Below are positions 1 to 6,907 of a stretch of DNA of 11,677 nucleotides, one piece after another (position 1 is the stretch's first letter; each line of letters opens with the position of its first letter). The DNA is from Calditrichota bacterium (GTDB lineage: Bacteria; Zhuqueibacterota; Zhuqueibacteria; Oleimicrobiales; Geothermoviventaceae): the NCBI GenBank assembly GCA_013152765.1, contig JAADFT010000042.1, positions 1 to 11,677 of the forward strand. The letters are read 5' to 3'. A program made the position numbers and the translations under genes. The notes below the pieces were generated by a model. It was not told where the DNA came from. It ran no database searches and was given only the letters and a program-made list of their open reading frames with translations.

Positions 1-15
1 ACACTAGTTCGTAAC

Positions 16-51
16 AGAGGCAGAAACAGCAAGTTAGCTGTTTTTGCCTCT
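16..51 (+). terminator. Strong hairpin, possible terminator of a gene upstream of the window
   Basis: Bases 16-30 and 37-51 are inverted repeats that pair at 14 of 15 positions around a 6-base loop (aagtta). A T-rich stretch (tttgcgtttt) follows at 51-60. Stem plus T-rich tail fits a rho-independent terminator for a + strand gene ending before the window. It lies about 150 bases before the integrase start, so it could instead be part of the edge of the integrated element. No upstream gene is visible to decide. Confidence 0.35.
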
Positions 52-77
52 TTGCGTTTTAGGCCCAAATGGCCTGC

Positions 78-109
78 GTGTGCATAAATTGTGTATGCGA
101 TATGCACAC
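78..109. promoter_or_regulatory. Inverted repeat upstream of the integrase fragment
   Basis: GTGTGCAT (78-85) and its exact reverse complement ATGCACAC (102-109) are 16 bases apart, with a related GTGTATGC (91-98) between them. The site lies about 90 bases before the integrase start codon. Repeats like this near integrase genes can be operators or integrase arm-binding sites. That role is inference, and no clear -35/-10 pair was found here. Confidence 0.25.
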
Positions 110-200
110 GTCAGCGGGGAATCATCACGTCGCAATCGTTGCAGAGGCAGCCTTAGGTAACCTCGATTTGTCCCGGAAGGGACAGGAAAGGAAGGCTGTC

Positions 201-1415
201 ATGGCTTCTCTATTCAAGCGACGAAAGCAGTACTGGGTGAGTTTTTACCTCGATGGCAAGCACGTCCGAAGGTCTCTCAAGACAACCACCGAGAAGGTTG
301 CCAAGGCCAAGGTCAGACGGATCGAATACGAGCTGGAGATCGGCGACTTGCAGATGGCCAGCAAGCTTCACCTCGCGACCATCCTGCAGGCGTTCTGCCG
401 GCACCTGATGGCGACGCGGACGTACAAGTCATACAAGAACGACTTCAGCCGTCTGCGAATCTTCTTCGGCCCCATCTGCGAAGAACTCGAAATCCGGCCC
501 CCGGGGCCTGCCAACAAGCCCCTGGCACGCCCCCGTCCGGACAAGTATGCGGGCAAGCACGCCCAGGCCAAGTTCCTGGAGGACGTCACACCCCAGGTGA
601 TCAATCGTTTCCTCGCCGCTCGGGAAGAGCAGAACGGCTGGTCGCCAAAGACGGCCAATCTCATGCGGCAGGAGGCCCTGCGGGATCCCACATTGGAGCG
701 TACCGAGCAGGAACTTGAGGTGGCGATGACCAATGCAGCCACAGCCCGGAGCGTCGTCTCCGAGTTGTTCCAAGACTTGGACAAGTTCAATCTCGGTGAT
801 TACCAGAAATTCGATGACGAAGGCCGCGGCATGCAACGGCTTGTTGCCTTCGTGCAGCGGTCCGCCCAGATGGCAGGCGGTGAGTTTCGCTCTGTAGGTG
901 AAGACATCTTCGAGCTACGACTGCCTGGCCAGAACCCGGCCTTGTTCACAACGGACCGAGATAAGGCGCTCGACTCGGAGACTATGGATCTGCTCGGCCT
1001 GGAGCACCCAATCGTTAGCCATTGGCTGGAGCAATGGTCGGCACTCGGCCCCGAGGAACGAGCCGTGTGCGGTTCACTGGACGGCACCGATGACAGTAGC
1101 GGCTTGCTGACGTTCTGGAGCGTCGTTGTCAACGCCCCCGGCGGTCAGAACTTGAAGCGAGTGATACGGCTGGCTCTTGATTGGAAGGGTAACCGCTCAG
1201 CCACGCTCGAAAACGCGGCCGACCGTATCTTGCAAATGCAGCCCGGCAATGGCCAGACCGGCGACCAGAACACACTCCATGTTCTGGCCAACGACAAGGC
1301 CACGGAGATTCTGCACCGGGATCTCATTCACTCCGGCGTCCTGCAGGATGGGGCGTCTTACTCAAGCAGACTGCTCGGATCCTTTGCGGCAGGTGGAAGA
1401 CAGAGCTATCGCTAG
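201..1415 (+). pseudogene. Chimeric ORF: tyrosine integrase N-terminus joined to helicase C-terminus
   Basis: An uninterrupted 404-codon frame made of two unrelated parts. Residues 1 to about 157 look like a phage-type tyrosine integrase: an arm-binding start (MASLFKRRKQYWVSFYLDGK), a basic stretch, then a helical core-binding domain ending near SPKTANLMRQ. After that point the catalytic domain with its Arg, His-x-x-Arg and Tyr residues should follow, but it is absent. Residues from about 158 match the end of a large SNF2-type helicase instead. The junction is near 671-675. I chose the ATG at 201 because a purine-rich GGAAAGGAAGG lies just upstream and the integrase similarity begins there; the frame is open back to 69. 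The likely origin is an in-frame deletion that fused two genes. It cannot recombine DNA by itself. It could still be made as a protein, but I expect it is a remnant. Confidence 0.7.
672..1403 (+). pseudogene. C-terminal fragment of SNF2/RapA-type helicase (DISARM DrmD-like?)
   Basis: This is the second half of the chimeric frame, about 243 residues. It begins in a charged helical stretch (LERTEQELEVAMTNAATA), continues through FQDLDKFNLGDYQKFDDEG and RLVAFVQ, and includes FTTDRDKALDSE followed by LLGLEHPIVSHWL. These are features I associate with the C-terminal accessory region of long bacterial SNF2-family helicases, including those found in defence loci such as DISARM DrmD. The ATPase motor (Walker A, DEAH and helicase motifs) is entirely missing. 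The end, SYSSRLLGSFAA, is close to the natural end of such proteins, and the similarity stops where repeat copy A begins. The family assignment is from memory of sequence patterns. The DISARM link is the weaker part, because no other DISARM gene is present. Confidence 0.5.
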
Positions 1416-1520
1416 CTGGGGGGAGAATCGCGGCCAGAAAAGCGGCCGCGAGGAAAGGAGTGAGAGAAAGGGGTCAGGGAGATACGGTGATCTCCGATGT
1501 CAGGAGGTTCAGTTGGATAT
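1402..1520. repeat. Direct repeat copy A (about 120 bp, with conserved hairpin)
   Basis: This stretch matches 6574-6694 in the same orientation at roughly 90% by eye, with two single-base indels. It contains a GC-rich hairpin (TCGCGGCC at 1428-1435 pairing with GGCCGCGA at 1444-1451) and, on the reverse strand, the last codons and stop of a small frame ending IQLNLLTSEITV. Coding end plus hairpin suggests the repeat is the 3' end and terminator of a reverse-strand gene present in two copies. The left edge abuts the helicase fragment. Confidence 0.75.
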
Positions 1521-1659
1521 CGGGATCCACTGGTAGGTTCCTGAGATGCTTGGTGAACTGGCCCAGCATGAGGCCGCCGGCGATGTTCGCACAGTAGCTG
1601 GTGGTCTTGGCTGTGCACCCCTTGCACCTTGAAAGGATGGCGAAGATAACAACCGCCAC
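1474..1659 (-). pseudogene. C-terminal remnant of a ThiF/E1-like adenylyltransferase
   Basis: A 61-codon reverse-strand frame with a GTG start at 1659; a stop lies a few codons upstream of it, so this is only a tail. The peptide has CKGC, then YCANIAGGLMLGQFTKHLR, then LPVDPDIQLNLLTSE. A Cys-x-x-Cys followed by a small-residue helix, an LR-x-LPVD motif and NLL-x-x-E is the pattern I associate with the end of bacterial ThiF/MoeB/E1-like proteins, where the Cys pair binds zinc. These enzymes adenylate a ubiquitin-like or sulphur-carrier partner and occur in several anti-phage systems. The adenylation domain (GxGxxG and catalytic Arg/Asp) is missing. The last 15 codons and the hairpin after the stop belong to repeat copy A. 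The assignment is by pattern only; a transposase tail is the alternative. Confidence 0.4.
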
Positions 1660-1782
1660 TGCTAGGTGCTGTCAAACGTTGGGCAAATAGCCAGACGAAT
1701 ATTGAGCCGGCTCGATTGAGCGGATATCTTTTTCCACCGGACACGCTATCTGCCTATCACAATAAGGAATAGGAAGGACCGC
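1660..1782 (+). promoter_or_regulatory. Upstream region of the NERD gene with repeated ATTGAGC motif
   Basis: This non-coding stretch holds ATTGAGCCGG at 1701-1710, overlapping the palindrome GAGCCGGCTC, and then ATTGAGCGGATAT at 1715-1727. The last 12 bases of the second motif (TTGAGCGGATAT, 1716-1727) recur exactly on the reverse strand at 6454-6465, just upstream of the ietAS operon. A clear ribosome-binding site (AGGAAGGA near 1770-1777) precedes the ATG at 1783. I could not place a convincing -35/-10 pair. Use of the repeated motif as an operator is inference. Confidence 0.3.
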
Positions 1783-2708
1783 ATGGAGGACATCGTGCTG
1801 ACAGCCAGTGCCGCTCTGCCGCTGGACAAGATACTCACGCCGCCGGTGATCCGGTTGCTTATCCTGGCCGGGGCTCTCATCCTCGTCGGGGCGTTGTTGC
1901 GGAGCCCGCTCGTGAAGGGCTGGCTGGGCGAGCTGCAGGTGAACATCGCGGCCAGGCCGCTGCTGGACAAGCGACGATACCACCTTGTCAAGAATGTGAC
2001 CGTGCCCTCCGGCGATGGCACGACGCAGATCGACCATGTGATCGTCTCGCGCTATGGCGTGTTCGTCGTTGAGACGAAGAACATGAGCGGCTGGATCTTC
2101 GGCACCGAGCGAGACGCCCAGTGGACCCAGAAGTTCCGCAAGAGCTCCTTCCGGTTCCAGACCCCCCTTCGGCAGAACTACAAGCACACTGAGACGATCG
2201 CCGAACTGCTCGGCCTGCCGCGGGACAGGATCAAGTCCGTCATCGTGTTTGTCGGCGGCGCCCAACTCAAGAAGGAAGTCCCGTCCAACGTGACGATCAC
2301 CGGTGGATAATCCGTTACATCCGGTCGCACAAGCAGGAGGTCCTGAGCGAGGAACAGGTCCAGCGCGTGCTTGATGTGATTGCGTCGAGTCGGCTGGCCC
2401 CTTCGCTCCGCACCCACCGACAGCACGTGGAGCATGTGCGAGATCTGATGGCCGCGAAGGCCTCAGGAAGAGAAACGAAGTCGGCCAAGCCCAGCCCGCA
2501 GACAGCCCAGATCACCCCGAGTCCGGCATCGCAATCTGCCGCAGTGATCCCGGCCGACACTACCCAGAGTGTCCAGGACACTCCCACCTGCCCGAATTGC
2601 GGAATCGCAATGGTCCTTCGCGCGGCACGCAAAGGCCAAGCAGCAGGTGAGCGATTCTGGGGCTGCCCACGCTTTCCGAAGTGTCGCGGCCTCCAGCAGA
2701 AGACCTGA
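1783..2708 (+). pseudogene. NERD-domain nuclease-like protein with topoisomerase-type zinc finger, frameshifted
   Basis: The first frame (1783-2310, 175 aa) has a hydrophobic segment at about residues 22-41 (VIRLLILAGALILVGALL), likely a membrane anchor. A NERD domain follows: the GELQV start, QIDHVIVSRYGVFVVETKN with acidic residues and the E-x-K typical of nuclease folds, a GWIFG turn, and PLRQNYKHTE. It stops at TAA 2308-2310. The adjacent frame continues the same protein at once (IRYIRSHKQEVLSEEQV), then a low-complexity linker, and ends in a four-cysteine finger (CPNC, later CPRFPKC) of the type at the C-terminus of topoisomerase I. Adding one base between 2307 and 2308 restores a single protein of about 308 aa. 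So this is a one-base deletion or a sequencing error. NERD-zinc finger proteins are expected to act on nucleic acid. It converges on ietS with a 32-base gap. Confidence 0.75.
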
Positions 2709-2719
2709 ATTGTCTTTCG

Positions 2720-2736
2720 GGTCAGTTGCTGTGACC
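2720..2736. terminator. Weak hairpin between convergent NERD and ietS genes
   Basis: GGTCA (2720-2724) and TGACC (2732-2736) form a short 5-bp stem with a 7-base loop in the 32-base gap between the two convergent genes. A few T residues follow on the + strand. The stem is short, so terminator function is only a suggestion. Confidence 0.2.
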
Positions 2737-2740
2737 TTTC

Positions 2741-5236
2741 CTATTCAGCGTCATCAACTTCGATTTCGACGGGTGTTACGATACCAATCTCCGTGGCCAC
2801 CGGGGTGTAGATATCAACATCCCGTTCCTCCGTATGCAGCGAGACTATCAACGAGTACCGAGTCTTTCGGCCCCACCGATCCAGGTGCGGTCGTTCCCGC
2901 CACCAGCCCACGACGGGATATACCCCGATTAGATTCGTTCGAGCTATGCTCGCGGCAGTCCCACGCCAAATGTCAGAATGGATGGAACCACGGTCCCGCG
3001 CGTTGGACCCGATGGTCCATCGGCCACTGTCTGCCGTGGTGTCAGGAGTTTGACCTTCCTCGCGTGCCGCATGGTTAAGTCGCACAATGAGTTCGTCACG
3101 CGTCTCTTCAGCGGTGTTGAGCTCAAAGCGAAGGCCGTGAGAGGCGTAGCGATAGCGGTCTCGCCAGCCAATCTGGCCGGGCCCCGGTTCAATGAAGTAG
3201 GACAACGTGACCCGTAGCGTCACATCAGCATCGCCTAGTCCAAGTAGAATATCTCGCGGCCAGGGGAGCTCGTGAACGTGCATGTCCAACGTCTTGTAGC
3301 TGCCATCATGCCTGTCGTAGGGCTGGATTTCACGCTGGGCGATCAACGTCAGGCTGTTCCTTGCACACCGGATGGCCCGCTCCAGGCTCGGCACGCCGTA
3401 TCCGCAGATTCGCAGGAGCGTCTCGTAGCTGCTCTTGGAGGAGTCTTGCAGAAACGCACTTAGCATGGCCGGTGTCCACTCAGCTGAGTGCACCATCAGG
3501 GCTCGGATTGTCTCCGGCCACGCCTCCGGATAGGCCACCTGCAGGCGGGCCGCCATTCGGGCTGCTAGAGCGGTTGCGGCGCTCGTCATACTATGGGCAC
3601 CGAAATGATGGACTGCTGGCCTATGATGGGTCGAGACAAGAGACAGGTCCCAAACCGCTTCGCAGTCGCCAGCTTCGTTCTTGGCGGCGTTCCCGCCCTC
3701 CATCAGGATCTCAGGCTTGGGAGGCCACTTCGTGTCCCACAACTCGGAGGTGCTAGTGAAGGGCGAAATTGATCCCGATGGGGCAACAGGCTGGTAGCCG
3801 TCAAGGTCAGGATCTTGGATGTTAGTCTTCTGTGTCCAAGCTCCGACCGTCAGGGCGTTCCATGCCTGGCCTGGGTCGTGGACCTCGTTGGTCCTCGTCC
3901 GATCAGGATAGTCCCTCCACTCGGTCGGATCGCTCGTGTTCCCGGCGGCGACCGTGATCAACCGCCGTGTGTCGTCCAGAGCTCCTGAGGCAAGGGCATC
4001 CACCTCACCAGACCATGACGATGGACGCCCCCCGTCTCGGTCATCGGTCGACGACACGGCCATGCAGATGATCCGGGTGCGCTCTGGTGCCTGGATCTCG
4101 GCGCGGCTGATTCCCTGAGCGGTCAGGTAGCCGTACAACTCGTGGGGATTCTCGTCGCCTGGACCTCGAAGGATCTTGGCTGATTCCAAGACGTGGGTGA
4201 TGCGAACGCGGTGTCCGGACGCCAAGACCTCCTGCAGATCCCCAAAAGCGGCGACCCCGGCCATAAGTGTGCCGTGACCGTCCTGGTCGTGCGTGCCCCA
4301 TTCCGTTCGGACCGTGTGGCAATCAGTCGTGGATAAGACGAGGCGGAGCAGTGGGTGGCCGTTGTTGACGCCCGTGTCCAGAACGCACACGGCTATGCCG
4401 GTATTGCTTAGATCAAGGCGACTCAACAGGTCTTCGACAGCCGTAGCTTGGTCTTCGTTCGGCAGTTCCAGCCAGAACGTGGCGGTATCCTTCGCCAGAC
4501 GAAGCTCAGCGAGGTCATCACTGGCGCTAACGATCTCGGCGAGTTGCTGCCCAGTGGCCCTGATCTGGATGACGGTTCGCTCTGGGAACAAGAGGGCTCC
4601 CTCAGCCGCCTCTATACCCAGTTCGCCTAGCAAGCCCCGGAATTGCTGCTCCGCTTGGGCCTCGGCGTCTACTTCGGTCCGTATCCATGCCTCGCACCAC
4701 GCCGCTTCTGCACTAGGCGATGGGACCGAATCCGTCCAGAAGGACCCAACCATGGCCAGACGGATGTCCGCGATGCTATCGACCAAACGGCGGTTCTTCG
4801 GCTCTCCCTTCGGCGTCCTGTCTGTCTGGTAAGCCTGAACCTTCCTCAGGAAATGGCCTTCCTTGCCGTGAGGCACAAACACGGTGGCAAAGGTGGCAGG
4901 TTCTTCTTCTCCGTCAATCTCCCGTTCGACGACGGAAAGCAGGCGGATCCCTGCAGGCCTCGACTCCAAACTCTTGCTCACCAGCTCCTCGCCCGGTGCG
5001 CTGCGGAACTCAAGGTAGGTCCCAGACCTCGTGGGCAGCGCTACTGCCCGCCGTTCTTCGGCACCGGTCACTGCTTGCCGCCAGGCCTCATCCAATCGTC
5101 TTCTGAGTCGCCCCGCATGCTCTGGGACGTCATGACGCGGTATGGGGCTCCCGCGAGACTTCCTCGGAGTTGTATAGTCCATGCGAGCGGAATGGTCGTC
5201 ACCGACGAAGATGTGTCTGTAGCCCGGTTCAGCCAT
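2741..5236 (-). CDS. ietS: IetS, S8 (subtilisin-like) serine peptidase of the IetAS anti-phage system
   Basis: An 831-aa protein, within the size I expect for IetS. Residues 1 to about 275 form a family-specific N-terminal region. The S8 peptidase domain covers about 278-585: catalytic Asp287 in VCVLDTGV, His321 in DGHGTLMAGVAA, oxyanion Asn433 in VAAGN, and catalytic Ser552 in MTSAATALAARMA. The serine motif is MTS rather than the usual GTS, but the surrounding TSAATALAARMAA is IetS-like. The remaining 240 residues are probably beta-rich and end in an acidic tail. No signal peptide is seen, so it should act in the cytoplasm. The ATG at 5236 lies 3 bases after the ietA stop, with AGGGGGT at 5243-5249 as ribosome-binding site inside the ietA end, so translation is probably coupled. 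The pair ATPase plus S8 peptidase was shown to protect against phage (the IetAS system of Gao and colleagues, 2020). The trigger and protein target are not visible here. Confidence 0.88.
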   Translation of the reverse strand: MAEPGYRHIFVGDDHSARMDYTTPRKSRGSPIPRHDVPEHAGRLRRRLDEAWRQAVTGAEERRAVALPTRSGTYLEFRSAPGEELVSKSLESRPAGIRLLSVVEREIDGEEEPATFATVFVPHGKEGHFLRKVQAYQTDRTPKGEPKNRRLVDSIADIRLAMVGSFWTDSVPSPSAEAAWCEAWIRTEVDAEAQAEQQFRGLLGELGIEAAEGALLFPERTVIQIRATGQQLAEIVSASDDLAELRLAKDTATFWLELPNEDQATAVEDLLSRLDLSNTGIAVCVLDTGVNNGHPLLRLVLSTTDCHTVRTEWGTHDQDGHGTLMAGVAAFGDLQEVLASGHRVRITHVLESAKILRGPGDENPHELYGYLTAQGISRAEIQAPERTRIICMAVSSTDDRDGGRPSSWSGEVDALASGALDDTRRLITVAAGNTSDPTEWRDYPDRTRTNEVHDPGQAWNALTVGAWTQKTNIQDPDLDGYQPVAPSGSISPFTSTSELWDTKWPPKPEILMEGGNAAKNEAGDCEAVWDLSLVSTHHRPAVHHFGAHSMTSAATALAARMAARLQVAYPEAWPETIRALMVHSAEWTPAMLSAFLQDSSKSSYETLLRICGYGVPSLERAIRCARNSLTLIAQREIQPYDRHDGSYKTLDMHVHELPWPRDILLGLGDADVTLRVTLSYFIEPGPGQIGWRDRYRYASHGLRFELNTAEETRDELIVRLNHAAREEGQTPDTTADSGRWTIGSNARDRGSIHSDIWRGTAASIARTNLIGVYPVVGWWRERPHLDRWGRKTRYSLIVSLHTEERDVDIYTPVATEIGIVTPVEIEVDDAE

Positions 5237-5239
5237 GGA

Positions 5240-6217
5240 TTACCCCCTGTTCTTGCTGTAGATCTCTCGACGGTGTTCCAGCATATCCACCAGCAACTGC
5301 TTGGATACCGTCTTTCGCCTGCGGCTGGTCAGCAGGACCTGCTTGATGGCGTCGTCGCAGGCACGGGTGATCTCCGCGTGACTCAGCGAATCGGCTGCAG
5401 CAGCCAGATTCTCGATCTTCAGATCCTTCCGCAAGAACTTGCCCAGACGGTTGCGGATCAACTGCGCCCGCTGGTCGTTGTCCGGCAAGTCGTAGTACAG
5501 CACGTCGTCAAACCTGCGGAACAGCGCTGTGTCCAAAACCGCAAAGGTGTTCGTGGCTGCTATGATCATGCTCTCCGACTCGTCCTTCTCGATGAACTGA
5601 AGGAACGAATTCAGCACGCGCCGCATCTCGCCGACTTCGTGCTCTCGGCCGCGCTGCGTGCCGATAGCGTCGAACTCGTCGAAGAGGTAGATGCCGGGCT
5701 CCTCTTGGATCAATCCGAAAACCTGACCGAGCTTGGCCGCTGTCTCGCCCATGAATTTGGTGACGAGTTTGTGCATCAGGACCGTGTTTAGGGGCAGACC
5801 GACCTCGCAGGCGATTGCCCCGGCTGTCATCGTCTTGCCTGTGCCGGGAGCCCCCGCCAGCAAGATTCGGCGGCGGTTCGTCATTCCGTGCTGCTTCAGC
5901 CTCTGCCGATGCCGGTACTCCTCGAGAATGCGAGCAAGGCGGTCACGCAGCTTCTCGTGCACGATCAAGTCCGACAGGTGCTCTACCGGACGGGTCTGCA
6001 GCAGCATCTCGCTCAGATCAGGGTTGACGTTCACTCCCGGCAGGATGCCATGTCGGCGCTTCGCTCGGTCCACGTAGCTGCGGATATCCCTGGCCACGGA
6101 CGCGTGTCCAGCCTTCGCCTCGTGGGCGGCGATCTGCAGTGCCACGGTCACGAACCGCTCTGAGTCACCCTCATAGTGTGAGCGAATCAGAGCCTTGACC
6201 TGTTCTGAAGTGGCCAT
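5240..6217 (-). CDS. ietA: IetA, AAA+ ATPase of the IetAS anti-phage system
   Basis: A 325-aa AAA+ ATPase with all expected motifs: Walker A GAPGTGKT (residues 122-129, Lys128), Walker B IYLFDEFD (176-183, Asp180 and Glu181), sensor 1 ATN (Asn223), arginine-finger candidates Arg234/Arg235 in FRRFDD, and a sensor-2 region near SHAEITRACDDA (279-290). The first 85 residues are helical and probably specific to this family; FtsH- and VPS4-like ATPases have the same core. It most likely forms a hexamer that senses or prepares substrate for the peptidase IetS encoded 3 bases downstream. It starts at ATG 6217, 12 bases after the HTH gene stop, with a modest GAGAGG upstream, so the three genes look like one operon. 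All motor residues are intact, so I expect an active enzyme. Confidence 0.88.
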   Translation of the reverse strand: MATSEQVKALIRSHYEGDSERFVTVALQIAAHEAKAGHASVARDIRSYVDRAKRRHGILPGVNVNPDLSEMLLQTRPVEHLSDLIVHEKLRDRLARILEEYRHRQRLKQHGMTNRRRILLAGAPGTGKTMTAGAIACEVGLPLNTVLMHKLVTKFMGETAAKLGQVFGLIQEEPGIYLFDEFDAIGTQRGREHEVGEMRRVLNSFLQFIEKDESESMIIAATNTFAVLDTALFRRFDDVLYYDLPDNDQRAQLIRNRLGKFLRKDLKIENLAAAADSLSHAEITRACDDAIKQVLLTSRRRKTVSKQLLVDMLEHRREIYSKNRG

Positions 6218-6229
6218 GTTTCTAGCCTC

Positions 6230-6430
6230 TCAGCCTTCCTGCCGGTCCAACTCGAACGCCTCGAGAATCTTCGTCAGATCGCGAAGGCGGAACAGTCGGT
6301 AGTTGTTCATAGGGTGCCGGGCACACGGCAACTTGCCTGCGTCAGCCCAAGCGCGGACAGTATTCGGCGCGACGCCAAATACCTCCGCCGCCTCACGGAC
6401 CATCAACAGGCGGTCCCTGCTTGAAGTCAT
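6230..6430 (-). CDS. Small MerR/excisionase-type helix-turn-helix protein, first gene of the ietAS operon
   Basis: A 66-aa protein made almost entirely of one MerR-like winged helix: LLMVREAAEVFGVAPNTVRAWADAGKLPC, then a basic wing and RLRDLTKIL. The pattern (recognition helix with a T-x-R-x-W motif, then G-K-L-P) is the helix-turn-helix of the excisionase/MerR-like DNA-binding family. It has no ligand-binding or dimerisation extension. It starts at 6430 with AGAGGA upstream, and its stop is 12 bases before ietA. By position it is a likely regulator of the operon, but it could be a leftover excisionase from a mobile element. The known IetAS core is only ietA and ietS, so this third gene is the unusual part. 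Confidence 0.75.
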   Translation of the reverse strand: MTSSRDRLLMVREAAEVFGVAPNTVRAWADAGKLPCARHPMNNYRLFRLRDLTKILEAFELDRQEG

Positions 6431-6453
6431 CTCATGTCCTCTGGATGGCGTTC

Positions 6454-6465
6454 ATATCCGCTCAA
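6454..6465 (-). promoter_or_regulatory. 12-base motif shared with the NERD gene upstream region
   Basis: Read on the reverse strand this is TTGAGCGGATAT, an exact match to 1716-1727. It ends 23 bases before the HTH start codon, so it lies in or next to the ietAS promoter or 5' leader. No good -10 follows at the right distance, so an operator is more likely than a -35 box. A 12-base match can occur by chance somewhere in 11 kb, but both copies sit upstream of the outward ends of the same cassette. Confidence 0.25.
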
Positions 6466-6573
6466 GGCAACCGAAACCTTACCAAGCCTTCCATAGCTCC
6501 GCAAGGGGATTCCTCGGGCAAGGGTCGCTGGCGTTTTGGCGCAGGGATAGGGCCTGCGGGGCTTACCCAGCAG

Positions 6574-6694
6574 AGAGCTGTCGCTAGCTCGGGGGAAGAA
6601 TCGCGGCCAGAAAGAACGGCCGCGAGGAAAGAATTGAGAGAAAGGGGTCAAGGAGCTACGGTGATCTCTGATGTCAGCAGGTTCAGTTGGATAT
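6574..6694. repeat. Direct repeat copy B (about 120 bp, with conserved hairpin)
   Basis: Second copy of the sequence at 1402-1520, same orientation. It keeps the hairpin (TCGCGGCC 6601-6608 with GGCCGCGA 6618-6625) with one extra loop base. On the reverse strand it keeps the coding end IQLNLLTSEITV and the stop codon. Together the copies bracket about 5.1 kb holding the NERD gene and the HTH-ietA-ietS operon. Confidence 0.75.
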
Positions 6695-6767
6695 ACCGAC
6701 CCAGGTGCAGCAGAGCCAGCTTGGCCCCGGCGTTCTCGCAGTACTGGTTTTTGCAGAAGTCCTTCAT
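6648..6767 (-). pseudogene. 39-codon remnant ending like copy A
   Basis: The reverse-strand frame starts at ATG 6767 with an AGGTG-type ribosome-binding site upstream and encodes 39 aa with FCKNQYCENAGAKLALLHL followed by IQLNLLTSEITV. The YC-x-N and AG spacing and the shared ending align with the ThiF-like tail at 1474-1659, apart from a gap of about 7 residues. It is therefore a second, more eroded, copy of the same gene end, or a small gene derived from it. Function is not recognisable. Confidence 0.35.
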
Positions 6768-6906
6768 GTATCACCTGCCTTTCTCAAAGGTTAATCCTGC
6801 CAAGGAATTGCTTGGCGAAACCCCTGTCCTCCTTGGCTCGTTGGACACAGGCTTCGAGGGTTGCAAGATACTGAGCAAAACTACTTCCGGGCGGTGATCC
6901 CGGCTG
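6768..6906. other. Intergenic stretch, no clear gene
   Basis: I see no credible gene here. A hairpin GCCAAG (6799-6804) / CTTGGC (6811-6816) with a 6-base loop is present. The rest appears to be spacer between repeat copy B and the abiE upstream region. Confidence 0.4.
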
Positions 6907-6907
6907 T

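Noticed and set aside
1672..2265. Long reverse-strand frame over the NERD gene
   Set aside because: Low-quality composition and no family features. The + strand frame carries clear NERD motifs, so this is a shadow.
2300..2312. Programmed frameshift in the NERD gene
   Set aside because: No slippery heptamer and no downstream structure seen; a plain one-base deletion explains the break.
4643..5791. 382-codon + strand frame over ietS/ietA
   Set aside because: It spans two well-supported reverse-strand genes and shows no motifs; high GC makes such shadow frames common.
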